Assembly (NCBI GenBank): GCA_012033335.1
Contig: JAAURB010000003.1
Coordinates: 46,223 to 110,222, forward strand
DNA: 64,000 nucleotides
Direction of reading: 5' to 3'
Origin: Oscillatoriales cyanobacterium RM2_1_1
GTDB taxonomy: Bacteria; Cyanobacteriota; Cyanobacteriia; Cyanobacteriales; Microcoleaceae
Part shown: piece by piece, positions 29,401 through 38,390 of the stretch
Layout: every line of letters begins with the position of its first letter
How positions within the stretch are numbered: position 1 is the first letter of the stretch
Translations under genes and position numbers: made by a program
The notes under the pieces: generated by a model
Told to the model about the DNA's origin: nothing
The model's input: only the letters and a program-made list of their open reading frames with translations
Database searches by the model: none

Positions 29401-32301
29401 TTTTCTGACCGGACTGATCCGGTAACAGCAACGGATCTGCAAATTTGGGTCAGCGGTAATGAACCCGTTTTCTGGGGCAGCAATAACGAAATGGCCCTGA
29501 ATTTAAAGCTGGATAAAACCCGTTATCAAATTGGCGAAACAGCCACGGTTTTAATTCAATCTCCCTATGCCGATGCGGAGGTTTACTTTGCGGTAGTGCG
29601 GGACAAGCCCCTGTATGAAAAGTTAATTAAAGTGCAAGGGGGTGCGCCGCAAATTCAGTTCCAGGTGACCCGAGAAATGTTGCCCAATGCCGCCGTTGAA
29701 GCGGTTCTGATTCGCAAAGGAGAACCCTTGTCTACCACAGAACCCGGCACAATTGCCAACCTGGTGCAAACTGGATTTGTCCCGTTTAATACCAACCTGG
29801 CGACCCAGTATTTGCAAGTTGAAATTTCCCCCGAAAAACCCGAACTCCAACCGGGAACTGAACAGACTTTAAATCTGACCTTAAAAGATCCCCAGGGTCA
29901 ATCCCTGGAGGGACAATTAACCCTGATGGTGGTGAACGATGCTATCTTACAACTCACGGATTATCGGCCCCCCAATTTAGTTGAAACCGCCTATGCCGAT
30001 CAACCGATTTCCATCCGATTTAGCGATAACCGTTCTGAGGTGGTGCTTGATTCCACGGCTTCACCCCTGGCCAAGGGTTGGGGATATGGGGGCGGGACTT
30101 CTAATGCCACTCCAGCGGCGCTCCAGGAGCGCTCCAACTTCCAAGCTCTGGCCTATTACAACAGCTCCATTGTCACCGACGGCAAGGGTACCGCCAGCTC
30201 CAATCCTGCTAACCAGGGAGAAAGCATAATCACCGATGCCACTGGCAAAGCTCGGGTTACCTTCACGTTGCCCGATGATCTGACCACCTGGCGGGTGATG
30301 GTGGTGGCTGCCGATGGCAACCTGCATTTTGGCTCAGGGGAAACCACCTTTATCACCAATAAACCCCTATTGACTACCCCAATTCTGCCCCAGTTCGTCC
30401 GTCCCGGCGATCGCTTCTTAACTGGTTTAGCCGTGACTAATAACACTGGAACCAAAGGCAACCTGGAGATCGGAGGTAGCCTGAGTGGCGAGTTGAAATT
30501 CTCTGCTGGCAACGCCGCCCAACAGCAACTCAAACGGGCCGCCTCAGCCGGAACTCAAGCCTATCGTTTCCCCGTCGTTGCCCAGGCTCCTGGTAAAGCT
30601 CAGGTGGAGTTTACAACCCAGTTGAAAGATCAGGCAGATGCTTTTACCGTGCCGTTAACGGTTGAACCCGTGACCATTACTGAGCAGGTGGTCGAAACCG
30701 GGACGACCAGCGATGCAGTGACGATTCCGATTAATATTGCCCAGACTATCAATCCCGAGGCCGGGGGCATCGAAATCACCCTAGCCAGCACCCTGGTTCC
30801 CCAAATTATGGTTCCAGCGGCCCAGGTATTTCAACAGACTGACCTGCCATTTTTAGAGCCCCTATCCAGTCAACTATTGGTGGCGGCAAACCTGGAGATT
30901 CTCAGCCAGCAGTACAACCAGAACTTTGCGGAACTGGATGTGAAAGCCCAGGCCAATCAAGCCCTCAGAGGGATTTCGCCCCTACGTCGGCCAGATGGGG
31001 GCTTCAGTTCCTACCCAGAACAACAGACCTCCGATCCGATGTTATCCGCCTACACGGCAACGGCCCTGGCCCAGGCAACTCAGGCGGGATTCGTGGTGGA
31101 TGCCAACCTGATAAATGGCCTAAAAACCTATCTCCAGCAAGTTCTGGCCAACCCGGGGAAAGATAATTTTTGTGTTGATCTGGTGTGCAAAGCCCAACTG
31201 CGGCTGGATGCATTAATTGCCCTAGCTGAACTGGGAGAACCCTCAACAGAATTCACCGCCGACCTCTACGGATTGCGGGATGAGTTTGATCGGGTGACCC
31301 AGGTGAGGTTGGCTCGATATCTCTCCACTCTGCCAGATTGGAGATCAGAAGCCAATCAGTTAATCGCCCAATTGCAACAGGATATTAACCAAACGGGCCG
31401 AACCGCCACCATTAACTCCGATGCTAAAGATAGCTGGATGCGATCGCCCACCATCGCCCAGGCAGAAGCCCTACAATTATGGATTGCTCAATCGGCCCCA
31501 ACAGAAACCATTGATCGGCTGCTAAAAAGTTTGCTAGATCTGCGACGCAATGGCACTTGGGGCAGCACCTATGATAATGCGGCGGGCCTGAGTGGTCTGG
31601 TGGCCTATGCCCAGACAGAACCCACTCCAAAACAGCTCAAGGCGGATGTTCAGCTTTCGGGGCGGCCCTTGGGTTCGACGGAATTCAATAGCTATCAAAA
31701 TTCTGCCTGGAAGCTGATCGTTCCCATGAAAAAACTCCCTCGGGGCAGCAATAATTTGACCCTACAAACCTCTGGCCAGGGCCGACTCAATTATGCCGTG
31801 GTTTACCGCTATCAACTCGATGACCAGCCGCCCGGTCGGTTCAATGGCCTGCGAATTGGCCGGACGATTCGCTCCGTTCGGCAAGGGGAAGTCCTAGATC
31901 AAATGGGGTTATCCGGGAATCCTAAACCGCTAAAGGTGCAGCCGGGGCAGGTGTTTGAGATTGGCTTGGAGGTGATTACTGACCATCCGGTGAATCAGGT
32001 CTCGATTACCGATCCCCTCCCCGCCGGGTTTGAAGCCGTTGACGCTGACTTCCAAACCAGCAACGCCGCTATTCAGGCCCAGGCAGATAGCTGGCAGATC
32101 ACTTATCAAACCATTCAGCGCGATCGCATAGTGGCCTACGCTGACCGCCTGGAACCAGGAGTCTATCAACTGCATTATCTCGTGCGCTCTGTGACTTCAG
32201 GGGAGTTTGAGTGGCCAGGGGCAACCGCTCACCTGCAATATCTCCCGGAAGAGTTTGGTCGCACGGCGGGTTCGACCCTGGTGATCTCGGAGCAGCCTTG
32301 A
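26458..32301 (+). CDS. Alpha-2-macroglobulin family lipoprotein
   Basis: At 1947 residues this is the largest gene here. A lipobox (LTLVGC) marks Cys27 for lipidation, so the protein is probably anchored in the periplasm. The middle contains MG-type beta domains and an MG2-like segment (GVIFSDRQLYQPGEKVALTG). The A2M core follows (DATGKARVTFTLPDDLTTWRV), then the alpha/alpha toroid and a C-terminal receptor-like domain. Bacterial relatives are thought to trap foreign proteases. The CxEQ thioester motif is absent: the matching position near residues 1466-1472 reads LEPLSSQ. The usual partner gene pbpC is not adjacent. A bidirectional hairpin follows. Confidence 0.92.
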   Translation: MFNSLGHRRTWKRLFPVLLFILTLVGCQIFAGSPPEQVSLTAVAPLPTPQLPDWIEQVNPVGEADSLNQIRILFKEPLIPIEQLDSAQQKKLLQNFRLTPELPGQFRFLTPRMVGFQAEQALPLATRIQVSLKTGLEDLKAHRLDQDIAWTFNTEPIQISNFPGLKTEDNPDAGKTPIDLTPKLKFNSNVELDLQSLQASTQLISEKTKKPIPFNVELSKNEFDPESLTPQAQFDPSRHTWEYQVIPTKALEKATNYNLIIQPGLQSVQGNLTKEFVTSSQLHTYEPLKFKTLESYGKPAQGGTYGRFENGSPQLKFNNKVTAESAIQSITINPPPPKDAPKLVQVYGDSNVISLNPWALEPDTTYQIKLDSGLKDQFGQTLGKPMTLSYQTGNLAADLWAPDGLNIFPARQNLELNISTVNLPQSKYRAGYAIVQPTDLVYTDTAYPRTDGKNLLPSQKRWTSFQVENSSNQTQETAIQLRQKLGRETGMLAYGIQARTTSYLPQNQENSSESSSEKKWNEPEFYGLVQLTNLGVFAQWFPESGLIQVNHLEDGSAVSPVTVEVYRSQLQATSFPTPKSCASGTTDATGILRLTATDLQDCMEGSRFAEAPELLVVAREGEDWAFTRTFPYSGAYGYGIVGDWATPQPQSRGVIFSDRQLYQPGEKVALTGLATYLQGGDLQQDKNKPYTITLQNPNGETKSLGQKTTNEFATFSLEFSLDVNQILGNYLVTAKGENGLEIVGNFRVAEFRPPNFKTALTLDQTIALTGDTITATTQSDYLFGAPVMGATANYYVTRTPTEFTPKGWENYAFGRQWFWPEEKPPLSSDVLQKSQVLNDTGSGSQSVKISQDLPYPTQYQVDVEVADVSNLSVSDSRTVIALPGDRLIGLKSPFVANENQEFPLEVIVTDPLGKPLNNVALTLELQKMDYSSATRVVEGGQTNQNQVEYKTVVKTAVQSDKTPKIVNLKPPEPGSYRIRANFSDRTDPVTATDLQIWVSGNEPVFWGSNNEMALNLKLDKTRYQIGETATVLIQSPYADAEVYFAVVRDKPLYEKLIKVQGGAPQIQFQVTREMLPNAAVEAVLIRKGEPLSTTEPGTIANLVQTGFVPFNTNLATQYLQVEISPEKPELQPGTEQTLNLTLKDPQGQSLEGQLTLMVVNDAILQLTDYRPPNLVETAYADQPISIRFSDNRSEVVLDSTASPLAKGWGYGGGTSNATPAALQERSNFQALAYYNSSIVTDGKGTASSNPANQGESIITDATGKARVTFTLPDDLTTWRVMVVAADGNLHFGSGETTFITNKPLLTTPILPQFVRPGDRFLTGLAVTNNTGTKGNLEIGGSLSGELKFSAGNAAQQQLKRAASAGTQAYRFPVVAQAPGKAQVEFTTQLKDQADAFTVPLTVEPVTITEQVVETGTTSDAVTIPINIAQTINPEAGGIEITLASTLVPQIMVPAAQVFQQTDLPFLEPLSSQLLVAANLEILSQQYNQNFAELDVKAQANQALRGISPLRRPDGGFSSYPEQQTSDPMLSAYTATALAQATQAGFVVDANLINGLKTYLQQVLANPGKDNFCVDLVCKAQLRLDALIALAELGEPSTEFTADLYGLRDEFDRVTQVRLARYLSTLPDWRSEANQLIAQLQQDINQTGRTATINSDAKDSWMRSPTIAQAEALQLWIAQSAPTETIDRLLKSLLDLRRNGTWGSTYDNAAGLSGLVAYAQTEPTPKQLKADVQLSGRPLGSTEFNSYQNSAWKLIVPMKKLPRGSNNLTLQTSGQGRLNYAVVYRYQLDDQPPGRFNGLRIGRTIRSVRQGEVLDQMGLSGNPKPLKVQPGQVFEIGLEVITDHPVNQVSITDPLPAGFEAVDADFQTSNAAIQAQADSWQITYQTIQRDRIVAYADRLEPGVYQLHYLVRSVTSGEFEWPGATAHLQYLPEEFGRTAGSTLVISEQP

Positions 32302-32361
32302 ATTAGCTTCAATCAGACATTGAATCCCGTCGATTTGTTCTGATTTGTTTGAAGCCTTGAA

Positions 32362-32386
32362 AAAAGCCCTGCCTTGCAGGGCTTTT
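32362..32386. terminator. Bidirectional terminator between the alpha-2-macroglobulin gene and htpG
   Basis: AAAAGCCCTG (32362-32371) pairs with CAGGGCTTTT (32377-32386) around a five-base loop. The A-run and T-run flank the stem, so it can stop transcription of both converging genes. Confidence 0.85.
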
Positions 32387-32414
32387 GCATGTAAATTATT
32401 TCTGGCTACACCGG

Positions 32415-34387
32415 TCAGATCGCCCGTTGAGTCAGGGCCGTCAACACCTGATTTGAGCGCTCCACAAAGGCCGTCATCCCCTCGGCATCAAATCCCTTTT
32501 GAGCGATCAAGGCCAGATCATAGACATGCTGGCAGACGGATTTTGCCAGTTCAGCGGAGGGAGATTCTCCAGCCCCCTGAATAATTGAGCCCTGACTGAG
32601 ATTCGCCAGGTTTTGAATCAAGGGATGGGCGGTGTTGACTAGTAAAATGTGATCCTCGGGGAATTCCCGCTTTTCTTGCCCCATCAAAGCCGTCATATCC
32701 TGCAACCGTCGCATTACCTCAGGCAGCAATACCATGGCAGGGGGAGTATTTTCAGACTTGAGGGCTTCAGTCCGAATATTGAGCCGAGGCTTATTCAGAG
32801 ACTGCTCAAACAGCTCTTTGATCTGCTGGGTGCGAGTTTTATTGGTAACCGGATCTACCAGTTCTCCCTCTGCATCCTTGCTGATCAATTCTTCATTAAT
32901 CTCTGAATCGACTCGGGAGAACTTAACATCCGTGTGTTCCCGCTCCAGGAAACTGACGAAATGGGTATCAATGAACGAATCCAGGAACAGCACTTCTAGA
33001 CCCTGACTCCTGTGAAGTTCCACATAAGTCGCCTGGGAAGCCGGATCAGTACAGTAGAAGACTCGATTTTCATGGCGGTCTTGGTTCCGTTCCAGGTACT
33101 CCTGCAATGTCGTGTAGAAGTAGCCATTTTCATCCGTGATCTGGGATGAATCCCCCGGAACCTCTTGCCAGGCATCGTCTCCCTCGGTCTGAACTTGAAT
33201 GTCTGGCGTAGCAATGGTTTCTGGCTTATGGGTAGTGCGGAAGATCAGAATATCTTCTATTTGCTTGTGGAATTTTTCATCATTCAAGGAACCAAACTTG
33301 ACGAAGGTGCCCACATCCTGCCAGCAACGAATATATTCCTTGCGATCATCCCGATAGACTTCCTTGAGGCGATCGCCCACTTTTTGGCAATATAGTCAGC
33401 AATCTTTCGTACAGTGCGGTTGCTCTGCAGGGCGCTCCGGGAAATATTCAGGGGAATGTCGGTGCTGTCAATCACCCCCCGCAAGGGCATCAGGAACTTG
33501 GGAATCACTTCTTCACAGTGATCGCTGACAAAAACTTGATTGGAGAATAATTTGATATTGCCCTGGGTGACATCGACATCGGGCCGCAGTTTGGGGAAAT
33601 AGAGAATGCCATTCACGATAAATGGATAGTCCGTGTTCAGGTGTACCCATAGCAGGGGATCTTCCTGAAACGGATAGAGATAGCGATACAGCTCCAAGTA
33701 GTCGTCATCCGTTAAATTGCTGGAAGACTCTCGCCAGGGAGCTTTTTGCCGGTTGATCACCTCTCCATCTAACTTGATGGCTACCGGCATGAAATCGCAA
33801 TAGGTTTTCACCAACTGGCGAATCCGTCCGGCCTCCAGGTATTCTTCTTCCTCCTCCATCAAGGTCAGGGTGATGGTGGTGCCCCGTTCTGTCCGAGGGG
33901 ACTCCTCCAGTTTGAATTGGGGAGAACCATCACAAGTCCAGTGAACCGCCTGCGCTCCCTCCTGATAGGATAGGGTATCAATTTCTACCTGTTTGGCTAC
34001 CATGAAGGAGGAATAAAACCCCAGACCAAAATGGCCAATAATCGCATCATCCCCATCCGACTTGTACTTGGAAATGAATTCTTCCGCACTGGAAAAGGCC
34101 ACCTGATTGATGTATTTCTTCACCTCATCGGCGGTCATGCCAATGCCGTTATCGGTAATGGAAAGGGTTTTCTGATCTTTGTCAAGGGCAATGCTAATTT
34201 CCGGCTCTCCTACCTCCTGGGTATATTCCCCGGAACGAGATACCATACTGAGCTTGGAGATGGCATCTACTGCATTGGAGACCAGTTCTCGGAAGAATAC
34301 TTCGTGGTCAGTGTAGAGAGATTTTTTAATAATCGGGAAGATATTCTCGGTATGGATGGTAATATTTCCCTGTTCCAGTAGACTCAT
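32415..34387 (-). CDS. htpG: Chaperone HtpG (Hsp90), frameshifted
   Basis: Hsp90-family ATP-dependent chaperone. The N-terminal ATPase domain has the GHKL features: ELVSNAVDAISK, DNGIGM and GHFGLGFYS. The first frame runs from 34387 to about 33380, where the adjacent frame takes over (DRLKEVYRDDRKEYIRCW) and continues to 32415. One more A in the coding-strand A-run (T-run 33381-33385 on the plus strand) restores IAKKVGDRLKEV and gives about 657 residues, the normal cyanobacterial length. A broken htpG in an otherwise healthy region argues for a sequencing deletion. The C-terminal dimerisation domain is intact in the second frame. Confidence 0.92.
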
Positions 34388-34504
34388 AGGCGCTCCATAT
34401 TTAAACCTTTAACTTTAGATTCTCAGGGATCTGGACACTGGAGTTAAGGGCAATCCCCCCAACTTCCCATTCGGTTTCCCGTATCTTGGGGGGTAATAGA
34501 CGGA

Positions 34505-35356
34505 TCAAAACTCCCCATACTGATTTAGTCCAAAGGGTTCAGCAAATTCCCATACTTGCTGAATCTGCTCTAAAGTCAAGCGTTCCTGCCACTTTTTGGC
34601 TTCCTGGGCGGCAATTCGCTGGGTGCTGTAGGGATGATGGCTTTGACTCTGGGTTGAAGCCATTAATAACTTTTCAACCGGGGGACTCCAGTTTAGATTG
34701 AGTTGCTCAAAGAGCTGCTGATAGCTGGAAATGGAGTCCCGGCAAAAGGCTTCATGCTGAACTAGAATCCATTCAGGATGATGGTTCAACTGTTGCGAGA
34801 TTACAAAATAGGTAGCGCCCCAGAGGGCCCCCATGGTTTGCCAGAAGGTTTCGGCCGTCTCCAGGACAGGTTCAAAGGGGGCTAGATAAGTGCGGGTTAA
34901 CTCCGGTTGATCCAGCAAACGGGAAAACGCTTTCTGGGTTTGCCAGCCCAATCGAGCCCAACTTTCGGCGATCGCACAGGGATGACGAATGGTAATCACA
35001 ATTTTGGGAGTAAACCGTTGACTAATCCAGTCTAAAGCCAGAAACGTATGGACATCTTTAATCAGTAGCCTTCCCGGCCACCAGGGAAACTGGCGGTAAA
35101 TCCGACTCATTCTTTCAGGGGCCAGGGGGGTTTTGGGTAGCCCTGAAAATGCCGCCCGACAATAGGGGGCAAATTCTGGAGCCAAATCTCCCGCCTGCAA
35201 AAACTGATTGCGGTAGGGGGCCAATTCAGGGTGGATATCAGAGTTGAAAGGTTCGTGAATATACTTGATACCCGAAGCCGCCCCCAAAATTGCCGCAACC
35301 CAGGTGGTTCCGCTCCGGGGTAGGCCCGTCAGATAAATGGGGGAGTGTCTGAACAT
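34505..35356 (-). CDS. Sulfotransferase family protein
   Basis: A second PAPS-dependent sulfotransferase-like protein, 283 residues from the preferred start. The P-loop GLPRSGTTW comes directly after the first beta strand, and IRHPCAIAESW carries the 3'-phosphate binding region. The frame is open to an ATG at 35410, but the ATG at 35356 has a GGAG about six bases upstream and begins right at the conserved core, so I chose it. It lies upstream of htpG on the same strand, with an intergenic gap of about 115 bases. The substrate is unknown. Confidence 0.85.
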   Translation of the reverse strand: MFRHSPIYLTGLPRSGTTWVAAILGAASGIKYIHEPFNSDIHPELAPYRNQFLQAGDLAPEFAPYCRAAFSGLPKTPLAPERMSRIYRQFPWWPGRLLIKDVHTFLALDWISQRFTPKIVITIRHPCAIAESWARLGWQTQKAFSRLLDQPELTRTYLAPFEPVLETAETFWQTMGALWGATYFVISQQLNHHPEWILVQHEAFCRDSISSYQQLFEQLNLNWSPPVEKLLMASTQSQSHHPYSTQRIAAQEAKKWQERLTLEQIQQVWEFAEPFGLNQYGEF

Positions 35357-35487
35357 GGTTAACTCCGGTTTGTAGCTAACGTTTATATACGGTTTAAAGT
35401 CCGCAGTCAAAGTTGGTGGTCAAAGTTTACGGAATTTTCCCTCATCTAGAAGAAGGATAACTTAATCAACCTAATTCATGAATCAAT

Positions 35488-35648
35488 TACAGTGATTTTC
35501 AATCACCTGAGGTACGGATTAGGGAGATCTTTATCCGGTTCCCTCTCCCAACTTGGGAGAGGGCTAGGGTGAGGGCGGTTCGAGCAATCACCCAAAAGAT
35601 TTGTCAGTCAATCAGCTCCCATACTCCAGCAGCAGGAGAAACCCTGTA
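35488..35648 (+). repeat. Family 1 repeat, copy D, with a nested second hairpin
   Basis: A 161-bp copy whose ends (TACAGTGATTTTCAATC and ACTCCAGCAGC...CCTGTA) match family 1, but whose centre is replaced by a different element: a CCCTCTCCC/GGGAGAGGG hairpin followed by CTAGGGTGAGGG. The latter looks like a common bacterial intergenic repeat type. It stands in the gap between the sulfotransferase and DUF3370 genes, where I see no gene. Confidence 0.75.
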
Positions 35649-35833
35649 ATGAATTAGCTCAATCGATCAGCCAGCATAATCTATTTGAATTGTAGATTTT
35701 AAACGGTGGCCATGGAGCAGGTGTTTTGCCTCAGTAGACTGAGGGTAGGACTTGAAGTCAGGCCCTTAATTTTCCTCAACCCGACAGGACTACTATAAAC
35801 CTTTGATATTTGAGCCAAATCAATATTTATCTT

Positions 35834-37294
35834 ATGAAAAAGCCAGCGGTTTCAGTTGTGTTTCGGGCAATAATTCTAGGGTTGACTCTCTGGGGTGGGG
35901 TGACTGCCTGGGTGAAAATGACTGCCCCCCAGGCAAAACTGGCCCAGGCTGCCGCTCCTCAAATTGTCATTCCCGCCAATCAAGTTCGCCCTCTGCCCGG
36001 TCAGCTAGATACGGTACCAATGTTCAACAGCAACAGCCCGGAATGGGTAAAACAGGAAGGAATTTTGCTATCGACCTTCCCCCCTATAGGAAAAACCGTT
36101 CCGGCAGCCCACCTGAATTTTCCGCTGAAGGGAAAGTTTGAGCTATTTGCCCATCACTTTGTCCATACACCACCCGATCTGAAAACCCTGTACATTGGCA
36201 TTCTGGTACACAATCCTGGAACAGAAGCCGTTACCTTAGATATCCTGACCGCCGCCAGTTACCTGATGGAACCGGATGCCCCCTTTAAGCAGCAACCGAC
36301 CCAATCTGAAAACCCCACTGGAGCAATTTATTCTGGCCCTGGAATTCGGGCCGTGGATATGGTTCTGCGGGGTCAGCGACAGGCTGGGTTTCCAGCTCAG
36401 CTTGTGATTCCACCGGGGGAAAGCCGAATGTTGATGAATCATCCTATTCCAGTTCAGGGCTTGGAACGACCCGTTAATGGGCGTTCTACCTTCATGCAGC
36501 TCAACAGTCACACCGCCTCGAACCAACCTGCGTCCGTCTATCTGGCCAGTTTGGCCCTGTATGGCCGCCCTGGAACCGTTGGGGTAGCTTCTCCACAACC
36601 TCCGTCAACCTCGACAACGGCTCCCACCCTGGCGGAATGGCAAACGCTATTGACAGAAGGCAAACTGGCCCTCCCTCGGGACAAAACCCCAACTCCCCCG
36701 GATCAAACCGGAGGCCAACTGATTTACAGTCGGGTGGCTGGGGTGCAAACCGGCTCCCAATGGAAAACCGATATCACCGATGCTGGACAATCAAGCTTAA
36801 CGATTCCCAATCCAGGCCAGGGATTCTCCTATGTGATCAGCACAGTTCGGGCTGGAACCTTGGGGACTCAGCAAGTTCAATCTGCTCCCTTGATGGTTCG
36901 TTACCCCGATACTGCCTACGAATCCCATGCCAATTACGGAGTGCATTACGATCTGACCCTTCCCCTGTCGAATCCTACCAATCAGCCACAATCCGTAGCC
37001 GTCACCCTGGAAACACCCATGAAAGAGGAGGTTCTATCTCAAAAAGGTTTAATATTCCGGCAGCCTCCCTGGGACTTCCCCTATTTTCGCAGTACCGTCC
37101 GTTTAGCCTACGAAGATGATAGGGGTGAGGAGATCACCCGGTACGTTCATCTCTGGCAACGGCGGGGACAACTGGTTGATCCCCTAGTTACTGTGGAATT
37201 GAAGCCCCAGGAAACTCGCCGGGTCAGAGTTGACTTTCGCTATCCGCCTGATTCTGTGCCGCCCCAAGTGTTGACGGTGAAAACCCTGCCTTAA
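35834..37294 (+). CDS. DUF3370 family exported protein
   Basis: A protein of 486 residues from the ATG at 35834; the frame also extends to a TTG at 35810. An N-terminal signal segment (VFRAIILGLTLWGGVTAWV) is followed by a beta-rich domain found almost only in cyanobacteria, with recognisable pieces such as VRPLPGQLDTVPMFNSN and GPGIRAVDMVLRGQ. Function is unknown; periplasmic or outer-membrane association is likely from the signal. No motif identifies an enzyme. Confidence 0.85.
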   Translation: MKKPAVSVVFRAIILGLTLWGGVTAWVKMTAPQAKLAQAAAPQIVIPANQVRPLPGQLDTVPMFNSNSPEWVKQEGILLSTFPPIGKTVPAAHLNFPLKGKFELFAHHFVHTPPDLKTLYIGILVHNPGTEAVTLDILTAASYLMEPDAPFKQQPTQSENPTGAIYSGPGIRAVDMVLRGQRQAGFPAQLVIPPGESRMLMNHPIPVQGLERPVNGRSTFMQLNSHTASNQPASVYLASLALYGRPGTVGVASPQPPSTSTTAPTLAEWQTLLTEGKLALPRDKTPTPPDQTGGQLIYSRVAGVQTGSQWKTDITDAGQSSLTIPNPGQGFSYVISTVRAGTLGTQQVQSAPLMVRYPDTAYESHANYGVHYDLTLPLSNPTNQPQSVAVTLETPMKEEVLSQKGLIFRQPPWDFPYFRSTVRLAYEDDRGEEITRYVHLWQRRGQLVDPLVTVELKPQETRRVRVDFRYPPDSVPPQVLTVKTLP

Positions 37295-37422
37295 TGGATT
37301 GAGCAGGGATAACGGCATGATTTTGTATGAACATGATTAATGGTGGTCTGCCAAAGTCTGGTACAACCCTGTCAATACAACCCGGTCAACCGTGAATTAG
37401 CACAGGATTTTCCATCCCTCAA

Positions 37423-38244
37423 ATGAGGGTCGCTCAAATGAGGGACTGGTTAATCAATATGAGATTTTCTATATTGAGAATATCCCGTAAATCTCAATGT
37501 AAACTTCGATTCTGGAGTCAGACGACCATGTTGAAGCGAATGGCGATTGGCGTATTTTCTACTCTTGTATGGTTTTCCGGCATAGTCGCTGAGGCGAAGA
37601 AAGCAGAGGCGCTGATAATTGAATACCCTACTGAAATAGCAGTTCCCTTTCCCCCGGGTGGAGGAACCATAACTATTATTGATCGTACCCAAATAGACAT
37701 CCCTGTACTGATTCCCGATTTTCCTCCTATTGGCCCCGTTTGTTTATCCTGCCCACCGAATATCTTTGGGCCCATAGGATTTATTGAAAGATTCGATCCT
37801 CTCGCAGAGATCGCCCGGGTCAGCGAAATTTTTACTGGATTCAATCGGGCAACTGATTTGTCTGAAGTTTTTCCAGAAGCCAGTGAAGATACCCTGGGGG
37901 CTTTGAGTGATCTATTGACTAATTTTTCGTCAGAAGACATTCAGTTTACAGGCAACACAATATTTGGCAACGTCACCGGGAAAGCCTATGCCGCAAGCTT
38001 AATCGCTGATACAACAGTTGGGGATCTGGGGCAGTTCTTTCAAGGAGATGATTTAGAACAAATTTCTGCACAATTTGCCGATTTTGCCTCAGAGGCTCGA
38101 ATCGTGATCGCTCAGCATGAAGTCCCAGTCAATGATCTAGTCTCATCCGATCCCAAGCCTGTACCAGAACCTGGAATGATTGCAGGTTTATCTGCTGTAG
38201 TCATGGCTGCGGGTACGGTGAAGCGCAAACTCAGGCAACGTTAA
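37423..38244 (+). CDS. PEP-CTERM sorted exported protein
   Basis: A 273-residue open frame; the true start is probably the ATG at 37528, since the first 35 residues are poorly organised and a signal peptide (MAIGVFSTLVWFSGIVAEA) follows Met36. The C-terminus has the sorting signal: PVPEP, a hydrophobic segment (GLSAVVMAAGT), then a basic tail (KRKLRQR). PEP-CTERM proteins are handled by an exosortase and are often linked with extracellular polysaccharide. The middle domain is not recognised. It is followed by a likely terminator. Confidence 0.82.
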   Translation: MRVAQMRDWLINMRFSILRISRKSQCKLRFWSQTTMLKRMAIGVFSTLVWFSGIVAEAKKAEALIIEYPTEIAVPFPPGGGTITIIDRTQIDIPVLIPDFPPIGPVCLSCPPNIFGPIGFIERFDPLAEIARVSEIFTGFNRATDLSEVFPEASEDTLGALSDLLTNFSSEDIQFTGNTIFGNVTGKAYAASLIADTTVGDLGQFFQGDDLEQISAQFADFASEARIVIAQHEVPVNDLVSSDPKPVPEPGMIAGLSAVVMAAGTVKRKLRQR

Positions 38245-38319
38245 TTCCCTGTCAATTTACCTCAACCCCAATAGATCACACCTCACAATCAGCCCAAATC
38301 GGGTTGACTCATCCTGGAC

Positions 38320-38362
38320 ATCCCTTGAGATCTCTGCACTGTGGGGGCTTTCAAGGGATTTT
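38320..38362 (+). terminator. Probable terminator after the PEP-CTERM gene
   Basis: ATCCCTTGA (38320-38328) pairs with TCAAGGGAT (38351-38359), followed by TTTTG. The loop is long (22 bases), so confidence is moderate. Confidence 0.45.
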
Positions 38363-38390
38363 GACTAGTGGCCCATCAGCCTTGTTCATG

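Noticed and set aside
33284..33400. Programmed ribosomal frameshifting in htpG and aspS
   Set aside because: Neither gene is known to need it, the sites lack a typical slippery heptamer with a following structure, and the same missing-base pattern occurs in unrelated genes.
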